Positions 7,879 to 15,500 of a DNA stretch of 37,520 bases are shown piece by piece. The position numbers were made by a program, and so were the translations under genes. Numbering within the stretch: position 1 is the stretch's first letter; every line of letters starts with the position of its first letter. The notes under the pieces were generated by a model, which did no database searches, was not told where the DNA came from, and saw nothing but the letters and a program-made list of their open reading frames with translations. The stretch covers positions 1-37,520 of the forward strand of contig CAZICK010000035.1 in the NCBI GenBank assembly GCA_964537505.1, read 5' to 3'. This DNA comes from DAINBT01 sp036732785. GTDB taxonomy: Bacteria; Planctomycetota; Phycisphaerae; Sedimentisphaerales; SM23-30.

Positions 7879-9957
7879 ATGGGTGAATCGGTTCAGGAAA
7901 GCATGGAATCGCTTCGACGGCGGATTCGTCGGCACGATCACCTGTACTATGTGCTCAATACGCCCGAGATCAGTGATCGGCAGTATGACGAGTTGTTCGC
8001 CCAGCTCAAAAAACTGGAGGCTGCTCATCCCGAACTAATTACACCTGATTCGCCTACGCAACGGGTGGCGGGGAAGCCGCTGGAAGGCTTCACCACGGTA
8101 CCCCACAGCGTACCGATGCTGAGTATGGATAACACCTACTCAGACGATGATCTGCGTCAGTTCGATCAGCGGGTTCGCAAGATTCTCGGCGATCAAAAAC
8201 CGCGTTACGTAGTGGAAAGCAAGATCGACGGGGTGGCGGTATCACTGCGATACGAAAACGGACGGCTTGCCGCCGCTGCGACACGCGGTGACGGCACCAG
8301 CGGCGATGACATAACAAGTAACGTGCGCACTATCACCTCGGTTCCGCTGCGACTGGAGATAATAGAACCGCCATCGGCGCCGGCACAGACAACACTTTTC
8401 GATACAGCCGGGGCCTTGGAAGTGCCTGAACTGTTAGAGGTGCGGGGTGAAGTGTTTATGCCTAATAAGGAATTCGAGCGGATCAACCGGCGGCGTCAGG
8501 AGGCGGATGAAGCGCCGTTTGCCAATCCGCGTAACGCCACGGCAGGGTCGTTGAAACTGCTGGACAGTAAAACAGTAGCCGGGCGCAAACTGAGGTTTTT
8601 GGCCTATGCGCTGGGCCAGGTACGACCGGTGAATTTTGCCGAGGGACACAGCCGAATGTTGGAAAAGCTCAGGAGTTTATCCCTGCCGGTCAATCCGAAT
8701 TATGAGGTTGCCGAGGATATTGGCCAGGTGATCGAGATATGCCGACGGTGGGAAGAGAAACGCTACAAACTAGACCATCAGATAGACGGTATGGTGGTAA
8801 AGGTCGATAGCATCGCACAGCAGCGGCAGTTGGGCCAAACCAGCCGGGCGCCGCGATGGTGCATCGCGTTTAAGTTCGCAGCCGAGCAAGCCGAAACGGT
8901 TGTCCAGGGCATTACCGTGCAGGTAGGCAAAACCGGCGCACTGACGCCGGTAGCGAATCTGACGCCGGTGCATCTGGCGGGCACAACCGTCAGTCGGGCC
9001 AGTTTACACAATTTCGATGAGGTAAAACGCAAAGACGTGCGGGAAGGTGATACGGTACTGGTGGAAAAGGCAGGGGAGATCATTCCACAGGTGGTCCAGG
9101 TCAATAAAAACAAACGGCCCCAAACCAGCAAACCGTTTGAGGCGCCGAGTAATTGTCCCCAATGCGGCGAACCGGTGGCAAAAGATGAACAAGGCGTATA
9201 TATCCGGTGTGTCAATCCGGGTTGCCCGGCACAGTTGGTGGAACGGTTGCGGCACTTTGCCGGACGCGATCAGATGGATATCGAAGGACTCGGCATTGCC
9301 CTGATAGAACAATTAGTAAACGAACGTCTGCTTACCAGCTTTGCCGATATCTATCGGTTGAAAAAAGAGCAGTTGGCGGCCCTGGAGCGGATGGGCGATA
9401 AGTCGGCGGACAATCTGATAAATGCGATCCGGGCGAGCAAAAATCAACCGTTGGAACGGGTACTGGCTGGACTGGGGATACTGCACGTAGGTAAACGGGC
9501 AGCTCAGGTGCTGGCCCAGGAGCTGGCAAGCATCCAGGATATATTGCAGGCGGATGTCGAACGGCTGGAACAAATCGATGAAATTGGACCGGTGATGGCT
9601 CAGAGTATTTATCAATTCTGTCACACGAAACGCACTCGCGCCATGATTGACGATCTACTGGGTGAAGGGCTCAAGATGCCGGGACCGGACCGTGCCCTCG
9701 GCAAAAAAGGCCCTTTATCGGGTAAAACCGTGGTGCTGACCGGCAGCGTACCAGGATATACACGCGGGCAACTGGAGGAGTTGATTGCCGCCCATGGCGG
9801 TAGGGCCGGCGGCAGCGTCAGTAAAAAGACCGATCTGGTGGTTTACGGCGAAAATCCGGGCAGTAAACTGACAAAAGCCGAGAATTTGGGGATTGAGACG
9901 ATCCCGGTAGATGAATTTTTGGCTAATTTCCCCCCAAATCGGATTTTTATAAATTAA
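7879..9957 (+). CDS. ligA: NAD-dependent DNA ligase LigA
   Basis: Full-length bacterial ligase (about 692 aa). Domains in order: Ia (HDHLYYVLNTPEISDRQYDEL), adenylation domain with the active-site lysine in SKIDGVAVS (Lys115 from this start), OB-fold, a four-cysteine zinc finger (NCPQCGEP ... RCVNPGCPAQL), helix-hairpin-helix repeats (MGDKSADNLINAI, LGILHVGKRAAQVLA) and a C-terminal BRCT domain (LSGKTVVLTGSVPGYTR). It seals nicks in replication and repair using NAD+. The frame is open back to 7828, overlapping the cupin gene, but family alignment favours the ATG at 7879. It carries a family-specific insertion around SAPAQTTLFDTAGALEVP in the adenylation domain, between VPLRLEI and LLEVRGEVFMP. 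Confidence 0.97.
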   Translation: MGESVQESMESLRRRIRRHDHLYYVLNTPEISDRQYDELFAQLKKLEAAHPELITPDSPTQRVAGKPLEGFTTVPHSVPMLSMDNTYSDDDLRQFDQRVRKILGDQKPRYVVESKIDGVAVSLRYENGRLAAAATRGDGTSGDDITSNVRTITSVPLRLEIIEPPSAPAQTTLFDTAGALEVPELLEVRGEVFMPNKEFERINRRRQEADEAPFANPRNATAGSLKLLDSKTVAGRKLRFLAYALGQVRPVNFAEGHSRMLEKLRSLSLPVNPNYEVAEDIGQVIEICRRWEEKRYKLDHQIDGMVVKVDSIAQQRQLGQTSRAPRWCIAFKFAAEQAETVVQGITVQVGKTGALTPVANLTPVHLAGTTVSRASLHNFDEVKRKDVREGDTVLVEKAGEIIPQVVQVNKNKRPQTSKPFEAPSNCPQCGEPVAKDEQGVYIRCVNPGCPAQLVERLRHFAGRDQMDIEGLGIALIEQLVNERLLTSFADIYRLKKEQLAALERMGDKSADNLINAIRASKNQPLERVLAGLGILHVGKRAAQVLAQELASIQDILQADVERLEQIDEIGPVMAQSIYQFCHTKRTRAMIDDLLGEGLKMPGPDRALGKKGPLSGKTVVLTGSVPGYTRGQLEELIAAHGGRAGGSVSKKTDLVVYGENPGSKLTKAENLGIETIPVDEFLANFPPNRIFIN

Positions 9958-9962
9958 TAGGC

Positions 9963-9991
9963 TTGCCGGGTATTTGCAAAGTCTGTATAAT
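9963..9991 (+). promoter_or_regulatory. Promoter of the pseudopilin gene
   Basis: TTGCCG (9963-9968), a 17-base spacer and a perfect TATAAT (9986-9991) follow directly after ligA. They imply a 5' leader of about 175 bases before the ATG at 10176. Confidence 0.6.
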
Positions 9992-9997
9992 ATTATA

Positions 9998-10175
9998 TGG
10001 AGGAGGGATTATGTGTCTTTGACAATCCGAATAGGCGTGCCGTGACCGTGGTTGTCGTGCTCTTGATCATCGGGCGAGATGCTATAACCAACCTGCTGAT
10101 GTGATCTTAACAGGGGCCTTGGGCATACAACCCCGAAATCCGAGGTGAGTTCATACAAAAAAAAGGAGTTATGAC
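9998..10175 (+). other. Long 5' leader of the pseudopilin gene, with a three-codon minicistron
   Basis: The predicted leader begins with a strong purine-rich ribosome binding site (GGAGGAGGG, 9999-10007) followed by ATG TGT CTT TGA at 10011-10022, a three-codon open frame. The rest of the leader has no longer frame and no clear riboswitch fold that I recognise. The gene's own AAGGAG is at 10163-10168. Confidence 0.3.
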
Positions 10176-10964
10176 ATGCGACGCAAACAAAATGCCTTTA
10201 CCCTGATTGAGTTGTTGGTGGTAATTTCGATAATTGCGTTGTTGATCTCGATTCTGATGCCGGCGCTGGCGTCAGCAAAAAAACAGGCAAGGTTTGTTAT
10301 ATGTCAGAGCAATCTCAAACAGATGCAACTGGGCCTGATTTACTATAAGGATGAGTATGAGGATAAGCTTATACCGTATCAGGATCGTGGTGTACAGATG
10401 TGCTGGATGGCATGGATCGATGATCAGGTGGATAATGTGGACGAGATCCGCGTCTGTCCGGAGACACCCTTGGAAGGCTGGAAGTCGTATGCCGGTTTCT
10501 GCGTATGGGGTTCCGCCAAGACACTATGGACCTGCAGCTTTGTTCCCCCTGACAAAAATGAAGTCGATCCGGATGAGAAAATCTATCAATATGGTAGCTA
10601 TACGATGAACGGATGGCTGTACATTGATGACCCCTATACTGGGATGGCGAATCCAGATAAAGTGTTTAAAAAGTACACTGCCATCAAGCGTCCCGGCGAA
10701 ACGCCGTGCTTTTCTGATGCCAACTGGTTGGATCACTGGCCAGTTGACACCGCCAGCTTTCCAACAAATATCAACCTGAAAGAGGGTGGTGGTAACGAAC
10801 CCGATCTGAGCCGTCTCCTGATCGATCGCCACAATTGTCGAATTAACCACTCGTTTGCGGACGGCCACGCTGGGCCTACGACTCTGCCTGAGTTGTGGAC
10901 GCTAAATTGGCACAATGGCTATATACCAAGATACAATGCACCCGACTATGAGAATTTGTATTAG
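10176..10964 (+). CDS. Type II secretion pseudopilin-like protein (prepilin N-terminal methylation domain)
   Basis: The N-terminus RRKQNAFTLIELLVVISIIALLISILMPAL is a class III prepilin signal: a short basic leader, cleavage before Phe, and the conserved Glu at +5 of the mature protein, followed by a hydrophobic helix. The C-terminus has the HSFADGHAG segment typical of the large planctomycete family of secreted proteins with an H-x-DG motif. A prepilin peptidase would process it and it is probably exposed at or beyond the cell envelope. The body (residues 60-230) is Trp- and Tyr-rich and of unknown function. Planctomycetes carry very many paralogues of this type, so a dedicated role cannot be assigned. 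Start supported by AAGGAG seven bases upstream. Confidence 0.88.
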   Translation: MRRKQNAFTLIELLVVISIIALLISILMPALASAKKQARFVICQSNLKQMQLGLIYYKDEYEDKLIPYQDRGVQMCWMAWIDDQVDNVDEIRVCPETPLEGWKSYAGFCVWGSAKTLWTCSFVPPDKNEVDPDEKIYQYGSYTMNGWLYIDDPYTGMANPDKVFKKYTAIKRPGETPCFSDANWLDHWPVDTASFPTNINLKEGGGNEPDLSRLLIDRHNCRINHSFADGHAGPTTLPELWTLNWHNGYIPRYNAPDYENLY

Positions 10965-10977
10965 TAAGTGGTAAGTC

Positions 10978-11598
10978 ATGGCCAAACTTCGCATGTCATG
11001 GCCGAATCGGATAACGCTGGCCCGGATACTTTTAACGTGCCCGTTTGTGATTGCGATGCTGTACGTCAACGATGAGCAATACAAGCCTTGGGCGCGATAC
11101 GGGGCGATGACGCTTTTCTTGGTAATGGCGGTCAGCGACGGACTCGACGGGTGGCTCGCGAGGCGAAACAATACTGTTAGCAATTGGGGTGCGTTCCTTG
11201 ATCCGCTGGCGGATAAGCTGCTGATTGTCTGCTGCTGTCTGCTGCTGGCATCGGACAAGGCGGCCATACCGGGGATGAAGTTGCCTTATGTGGTGGTGGT
11301 CATCATCATCGGTAAGGACCTTTACACTATATTGGGCTTTATCATCATTTACCTGGTCACCTCGCAGATAAAAACTGTACCGGTGATGATGGGTAAGCTT
11401 AGTACCACACTACAGCTTTCCATGGTGTTAGCGATTCTCATTTCGCCGGAAATGAAGGCGATTTTACCTCGATTTGAGTATTTAGTGCAGCTTTTATGGT
11501 GGGCCGCGGCGGTGTTGGCTGTCTTTACCATGATTATCTATACACGCAACGGTACTCGCTATCTCAACGAATACGAACATCAACAAAAGCACAACTGA
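10978..11598 (+). CDS. pgsA: CDP-diacylglycerol--glycerol-3-phosphate 3-phosphatidyltransferase
   Basis: The complete CDP-alcohol phosphotransferase motif DG-x2-AR-x8-G-x3-D-x3-D is present at residues 57-79 (D57, G58, A61, R62, G71, D75, D79). The N-terminal SWPNRITLARI is typical of PgsA, and hydrophobic segments fill the remaining 206 residues. The enzyme makes phosphatidylglycerol phosphate in the cytoplasmic membrane, the committed step to acidic phospholipids. It begins 13 bases after the pseudopilin gene, probably co-transcribed with it. The ribosome binding site is weak, and an in-frame ATG at 10993 is an alternative start. Confidence 0.93.
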   Translation: MAKLRMSWPNRITLARILLTCPFVIAMLYVNDEQYKPWARYGAMTLFLVMAVSDGLDGWLARRNNTVSNWGAFLDPLADKLLIVCCCLLLASDKAAIPGMKLPYVVVVIIIGKDLYTILGFIIIYLVTSQIKTVPVMMGKLSTTLQLSMVLAILISPEMKAILPRFEYLVQLLWWAAAVLAVFTMIIYTRNGTRYLNEYEHQQKHN

Positions 11599-11684
11599 TA
11601 CCCAACCGGGAACAAAGCTCTTGAACAGTCATCTCCCTGGAGATTACCACGTTGTTTTTTTTTGTAATGTTACCAGGACAATAT

Positions 11685-11713
11685 TTGACAGCGAATATCC
11701 ACACGGATAGAAT
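11685..11713 (+). promoter_or_regulatory. Promoter of tRNA-Val
   Basis: Perfect TTGACA (11685-11690), 17-base spacer, TAGAAT (11708-11713); the tRNA begins 20 bases further on. A T9 run at 11652-11660, preceded by a 6-bp hairpin (ATCTCC/GGAGAT), may terminate pgsA transcription just before. Confidence 0.8.
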
Positions 11714-11733
11714 GGCAAAATCAACACAGCCAG

Positions 11734-11807
11734 GGGCGGTTAGCTCAGTTGGCTAGAGCGCCTGCCTTACAAGCAGGAAGTCACAGGTTCAAGTCCTGTA
11801 CCGCCCA
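11734..11807 (+). tRNA. tRNA-Val (anticodon TAC)
   Basis: A full cloverleaf can be drawn: acceptor GGGCGGT/ACCGCCC, D stem GCTC/GAGC, anticodon stem CCTGC/GCAGG enclosing CTTACAA (anticodon TAC, decodes GTA), T stem ACAGG/CCTGT with TTCAAGT loop, discriminator A. CCA is not encoded. The 3' end is the integration site of the mobile element and is overlapped on the opposite strand by the end of the serine recombinase gene. Confidence 0.96.
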
Positions 11808-13443
11808 TTTTTAACCTATAACTTTCAGATTTACTCCGATAAGCTGCTTTTTCTATCTGGAATTGACGATTTTGCTCGGCCTCGAATGGTTCTGTTTCGG
11901 GACCAGAATAATCAAAATCATCGTCTTTCATAAATCTGCTGCCAATCGTGAATTTGCCATATATTTCGTATTCAAAGACTTTGCCTTTTACATTACGAAT
12001 ATAAGCTCCGTAAGGACGGTCATTTTCATCAACCCCGTCAAACATTAGATCAATCAGATATTTTCGATTTTCTACACTCATGTCATTCATGGCACCCCAG
12101 CCGCTATATACATTTTTCCAGAATGAGTGTATCTTTTCTGCCGCTGCTTTATACTCATCGACTGTCAGCATCGATGACAACCTTCGTTCTTTTAACTGAA
12201 GTTGTTCTTGTGTTTCAGTAATATGCTTGTCAAGATCGTCGGCCCTTTGATTAAGAGCTTCGATAATAGCATTATTTAGACTTTGATTGACTACCTTGTC
12301 CAGAAGAAGCTCTTTATCCCGGTGGTTTTTTCTCAACAGCTTTTTCAAATTGCTTATATCATTTTTGATTTCCTGACGGACTTTATCGTCGGGTAAGTGT
12401 TCTTTAATTGCTTGCTCATAAGCCTTTTTATCCCCACCGAATACAAGAAAGCACTCTTTCAATACAACCTCGTCAATATAATCGACTCGAATTGTCCGGA
12501 TAGCATCGCAACCCTGCCGATCCTGATGGACATAGCGTCGATGTTTTTTACTGGTCCTGCTTAAACTCGTAAGTTTTTTGCCGCAATTCGCACAATAAAG
12601 ATGACCAGAGAGAAGGAATTTTTCTGGTTTGACGTTTGGAGCATGTTTCCTTTTATCCATCAATGCAATAACCGCCTTCTCTGTTTTTTCATCGACAATC
12701 GGCTCACAATCGAATTCAAACGTTTCACCATCATAATTGATAATATGTTTGCTTCCGAGTCCTTTTCTTAATTGCCGACGTAAGTTGACAGCCGTCGTAG
12801 GGATAATTCTACTGCCCCTGTCCTTTGCCGATCTGCCGATCTCTGCTGCTGAAACTCCTGAGAGATATTGCTGGGCAACGGTTTTCCACTCCGCTTCCTC
12901 GTCTCGTTTTAGTCTGAAAATTTTATCTTTGGCATCCCAATGCCGAGCTATTGGTTGTCCTGCCAGTCCAATTTCGGGATTGCCTGATCGAAGTTTGGCG
13001 AGCGTTCCCCGCTTGACGTTGGCAATCAAGTCTTGTCGATACTTATCCGCCATGCCAATTGACAGCAGTGACATAATGTTATCACTATCAGAAGTCAACC
13101 CTTCATGTAATGAAACAATCTTAATGCCGTGATTTTTCAATCCGAAAAAACTTGCAACCCCGGTTTCAATATCTCTCGTAAATCGGTCAAACTTCCAAAC
13201 GATGAGAATATCAAACTTTCCTGCATAGCCGTCCTGAACCATTTTCTGGAAAGCATCCCGCTTAATGACAGACTTGCCACTTATCCCTTGCTCACTGTAA
13301 ATTTGCAAAAGTTTATATTTATCCCGGCAATGTCCTTCGATAGCTTCAGTCTGAAAACCCAAGGAATATCCCTCAACTTGATCCTTCGAGGATACCCTAA
13401 TATATCCGACGGCTGTCAGTTTCGTTTTTGTTGCTGGTCCCAT
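11767..13443 (-). CDS. Large serine recombinase (integrase) ending antisense inside tRNA-Val
   Basis: Domains in order (558 aa): catalytic resolvase domain with YIRVSSKDQ (nucleophile Ser18) and the VWKFDRFTRD helix, recombinase DNA-binding domain (~165-290), a zinc ribbon (YCANCGKK ... QGCDAI, ~285-320), then a coiled-coil stretch (~360-420), the arrangement of phage-type large serine integrases. The last residues, MGGTGLEPVTSCL, are encoded by the antisense strand of the tRNA 3' half, and the stop TAA (11767-11769) lies in the tRNA anticodon-stem region. The gene tail is therefore created by integration. Start supported by AGAGGAA about eight bases upstream. It is preceded by an unusual structured leader. 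It is the likely integrase/excisionase of this element. Confidence 0.93.
   Translation of the reverse strand: MGPATKTKLTAVGYIRVSSKDQVEGYSLGFQTEAIEGHCRDKYKLLQIYSEQGISGKSVIKRDAFQKMVQDGYAGKFDILIVWKFDRFTRDIETGVASFFGLKNHGIKIVSLHEGLTSDSDNIMSLLSIGMADKYRQDLIANVKRGTLAKLRSGNPEIGLAGQPIARHWDAKDKIFRLKRDEEAEWKTVAQQYLSGVSAAEIGRSAKDRGSRIIPTTAVNLRRQLRKGLGSKHIINYDGETFEFDCEPIVDEKTEKAVIALMDKRKHAPNVKPEKFLLSGHLYCANCGKKLTSLSRTSKKHRRYVHQDRQGCDAIRTIRVDYIDEVVLKECFLVFGGDKKAYEQAIKEHLPDDKVRQEIKNDISNLKKLLRKNHRDKELLLDKVVNQSLNNAIIEALNQRADDLDKHITETQEQLQLKERRLSSMLTVDEYKAAAEKIHSFWKNVYSGWGAMNDMSVENRKYLIDLMFDGVDENDRPYGAYIRNVKGKVFEYEIYGKFTIGSRFMKDDDFDYSGPETEPFEAEQNRQFQIEKAAYRSKSESYRLKMGGTGLEPVTSCL
11793..11809. other. Left attachment site (tRNA 3' end)
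   Basis: The last bases of tRNA-Val, core TGTACCGCCCATT (11797-11809), are repeated in direct orientation at 21564-21576. Extending to 17 bases the two copies differ at one position (GTCC versus GTCT). Confidence 0.8.
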
Positions 13444-13469
13444 TGTCTATTCCTCTTTGTTCAAAAAAA

Positions 13470-13565
13470 TCAAGCTCACCGAGTTGAAACGTAGTACCGG
13501 CCATGAATGACCAAGACTAACCTCGATGAGCTTGAATTATTTATATTGTGCGTACTACGTTTCAT
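13470..13565 (-). promoter_or_regulatory. Structured leader of the serine recombinase mRNA: interleaved helices plus U7 (pseudoknot or attenuator)
   Basis: Read on the minus strand, segment B' GAAACGTAGTAC (13563-13552) pairs perfectly with B GTACTACGTTTC (13497-13486), and segment A TCAAGCTCATCGAG (13535-13522) pairs with A' CTCGGTGAGCTTGA (13483-13470; 14 bp, one G-U). The order B'-A-B-A' is that of an H-type pseudoknot. A' is followed directly by seven U residues, so the A/A' hairpin alone looks like an intrinsic terminator, 20 bases before the recombinase start region. A short frame beginning ATG at 13565 (29 codons) runs through the structure. Pairing is seen in the sequence; regulation by attenuation or pseudoknotting is inference. 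Confidence 0.6.
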
Positions 13566-13571
13566 ACCTGG

Positions 13572-13577
13572 ATTATA
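13572..13577 (-). promoter_or_regulatory. -10 box of the serine recombinase promoter
   Basis: A perfect TATAAT on the minus strand, followed by G/A-containing sequence that places the transcript start near 13565, exactly where the structured leader begins. No good -35 box is visible; the upstream strand is T/C-rich. Confidence 0.5.
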
Positions 13578-13645
13578 ACAGAAAAAAGAAGAAGTAAAAA
13601 CAAAAAATCTATTATATATATAAAAAACTATATATCCGAAAAAAG

Positions 13646-13687
13646 GGAAGGGTGATCATGGAAGGGTGATCATGGAAGGGTGATATT
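13646..13687. repeat. Three tandem 14-bp repeats (GGAAGGGTGATCAT)
   Basis: Three head-to-tail units at 13646-13659, 13660-13673 and 13674-13687, the last ending ATATT. Each full unit holds the palindrome TGATCA. They lie about 70 bp upstream of the recombinase -10 box, between two AT-rich stretches, in a 392-base gap between the polymerase-like gene and the recombinase gene. They may be regulator or recombinase binding sites. Confidence 0.8.
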
Positions 13688-13835
13688 TTCTTCTCATTTC
13701 TTTTCTTCTCATATACTTAAGGGAATTGACGAAAAAACCATAGCTAAGTCCTGATTTTACAATGAGTTACAATCCGTCACAAAACTTGATTTTTTTGTCA
13801 AGTATAACAACCCTTAAAATTGACATAATTTTGTG

Positions 13836-15221
13836 TTAAAACTTGGTATTTATTATGGGATCGAACCCGGTAGGAACCCAAAAATGATAGACTTCAGTCA
13901 TTATTTCTTTTGCAAAATTTCTATCTGACTGCTTACATAAAACTCCATCATGGAGAGTGAAAGCAGGTTTGTTTTCCTGGGCAAACTTCTGTCGAATATC
14001 ATACATCATCGCAGCACCCAGGCTCATTAGATAGTTATCTCGATAAAAAACATGATTGATTTCTATGTGAACCTGCCGAATTCGCTTTTCGAGTTGCGTT
14101 GGGGCGTGGCAAAAAATATCTTCATCATTATAAAAGATATTCCACAAGAAACGTCTCTTTTCATCTGTTTGTTTTTGGATCAAATTACCAATAGCCCTCC
14201 GGCCTCTTCTTTTTGAATCTACATTGAGCAATACGTTTGTGCAGGTTTTTAGAAACTTGCGGACAAATTCTTTTTCCTTGGTAGTATTTCCCGGCGATGA
14301 ATACCATTTTGGTAAAATAAGTTGCGGTTTGTATGTATCTCCCTGGGGGTTGATTCCCCGGAGGTGGTAAAGTCTTCTAATGTCAAACTGACCATAATCG
14401 AGTTCTGTTGCAGGTTCTCCGTCGATCAAAATGTTTTTGCGTTCATTTGCAGACAGTTGCCCGACGGAGATAGACGACCAGCCGGTGATCCGGTTATATC
14501 GAAAAACCCTGCCTGAGTGAGTTTCTCTCTGGCAAAAGTTCGGGATGTAAGGGATATTATTTGGTGGCCTAACCCACCAGGAATGGCGGGTGTTTACAGC
14601 GTTGCATTTACGATGACCAATTTCTCTTTTTTTCAATTCTCGTAAAATACACTCTGGTAAGTCTGTCAAAAACAGTAGCTTCTTTTGATCTTTTTTAGGA
14701 AGCGGCTTGCCTGTCTCTAAATCGGTTTTCCCCGAATGTAGTACTACAAGGGCATCCCTGACAGGTGTTTTTCTTCTTGTGTTAAATGCAAGGCTGGTGT
14801 TGAGATACACCCCCTCTTGAAATAATTTTAACAAATCCACTAGCTTTCCTAACGCTTTGTATCGGCTGACAAAACCCGCTGATTCTGAACCGATATAAAC
14901 TCGGCATAATCCGGCTTTGACAAGACTATCCCAAACGTATATTCTCAATGCGTTAGAGCTATTGTTTCGATTGTCGGCCACAACTCTATCACGGACCTGG
15001 GCCAGAGCCAGGTTAAGAATGCAAGTAAGAGCAATCTTTTCCTTTTGGGCGATTTTGTAGCCGTCCAGTGACAATAGGGGCAAGATTCGTGATTCTGCAA
15101 AATCTTTGAATGATTTCGATATTTTTTGTTCTGAAAAAAGCTTGCTAGGGATATTTGTTAGATATGTGTTTCTAGTTGGCTTGCGGTTTGACTTGCGTTT
15201 CTTTTTTACGTCTGTTGACAT
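13836..15221 (-). CDS. Putative family A DNA polymerase-like palm protein
   Basis: The protein (461 aa from the preferred start) contains TELDYGQFDIRRLYHLRGI (Asp275), which closely resembles motif A of family A polymerases (DYSQIELR-LAH), and FTLHDGVL (His424-Asp425) resembling motif C (HDE). Between them are KTCTNVLLN and YRDNYLMSLGAAMMYDI segments in the order seen in a family of plasmid/phage proteins with a similar VELDY...LHDS pattern that I recognise only loosely. The N-terminal ~50 residues are very basic (KKKRKSNRKPTRN). A full motif B (K-x3-NFG) is not obvious, so polymerase activity is not established; it could be a replication initiator or inactive relative. ATG 15221 has GGGAG seven bases upstream; the frame is open to 15311. 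It is the only candidate replication gene of the element. Confidence 0.5.
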   Translation of the reverse strand: MSTDVKKKRKSNRKPTRNTYLTNIPSKLFSEQKISKSFKDFAESRILPLLSLDGYKIAQKEKIALTCILNLALAQVRDRVVADNRNNSSNALRIYVWDSLVKAGLCRVYIGSESAGFVSRYKALGKLVDLLKLFQEGVYLNTSLAFNTRRKTPVRDALVVLHSGKTDLETGKPLPKKDQKKLLFLTDLPECILRELKKREIGHRKCNAVNTRHSWWVRPPNNIPYIPNFCQRETHSGRVFRYNRITGWSSISVGQLSANERKNILIDGEPATELDYGQFDIRRLYHLRGINPQGDTYKPQLILPKWYSSPGNTTKEKEFVRKFLKTCTNVLLNVDSKRRGRRAIGNLIQKQTDEKRRFLWNIFYNDEDIFCHAPTQLEKRIRQVHIEINHVFYRDNYLMSLGAAMMYDIRQKFAQENKPAFTLHDGVLCKQSDRNFAKEIMTEVYHFWVPTGFDPIINTKF

Positions 15222-15258
15222 TATCGCTCCCATGTCGATCATCCCAGAAGAAAAATAA

Positions 15259-15356
15259 GGGGCAGGCAGGCTGGGATTTCCTGCTTTTCGGCTTGCACTG
15301 CCTAGCCCCACATATTTACTTTTGAAAATATGCCAGGAGTATTTCTACGCCTGGCA
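15259..15356. other. GC-rich stem-loop region upstream of the polymerase-like gene
   Basis: Two strong inverted repeats: GGGGCAGGCAG (15259-15269) with CTGCCTAGCCCC (15298-15309), an 11-bp stem with one bulged A; and TGCCAGG (15331-15337) with CCTGGCA (15350-15356), a 7-bp stem. The region is far more GC-rich than surrounding element DNA. It could be the 5' leader of the gene, a replication origin or a small RNA. Confidence 0.45.
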
Positions 15357-15357
15357 G

Positions 15358-15402
15358 CCCTGCCTTTCCACGCCCTGCCTTTCCACGCCCTGCCTTTCCA
15401 TG
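15358..15402. repeat. Three tandem 15-bp repeats (CCCTGCCTTTCCACG)
   Basis: Units at 15358-15372, 15373-15387 and 15388-15402; the third differs by one base (ATG for ACG). They lie immediately next to the stem-loop region, about 140 bp upstream of the polymerase-like gene start, where replication iterons would be expected if that protein is an initiator. Confidence 0.85.
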
Positions 15403-15500
15403 CCGTTCAGAAAAGTCAAAATCTTCGCCATGATAAGCTCGTTTGTAGTCTCTCATAATATATTATCAATAAAACTTTTATAATTTTTTCAAAAATTATA

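Noticed and set aside
10171..10175. Alternative ATG for the pseudopilin gene at 10171
   Set aside because: Out of frame with the prepilin signal; ATG 10176 is in frame and properly spaced from AAGGAG.
11767..13443. Reading the GGTGLEPVTSCL ending as a conserved protein motif
   Set aside because: It is simply the antisense translation of the tRNA 3' half; its recurrence in databases reflects tRNA overlap, not a protein domain.
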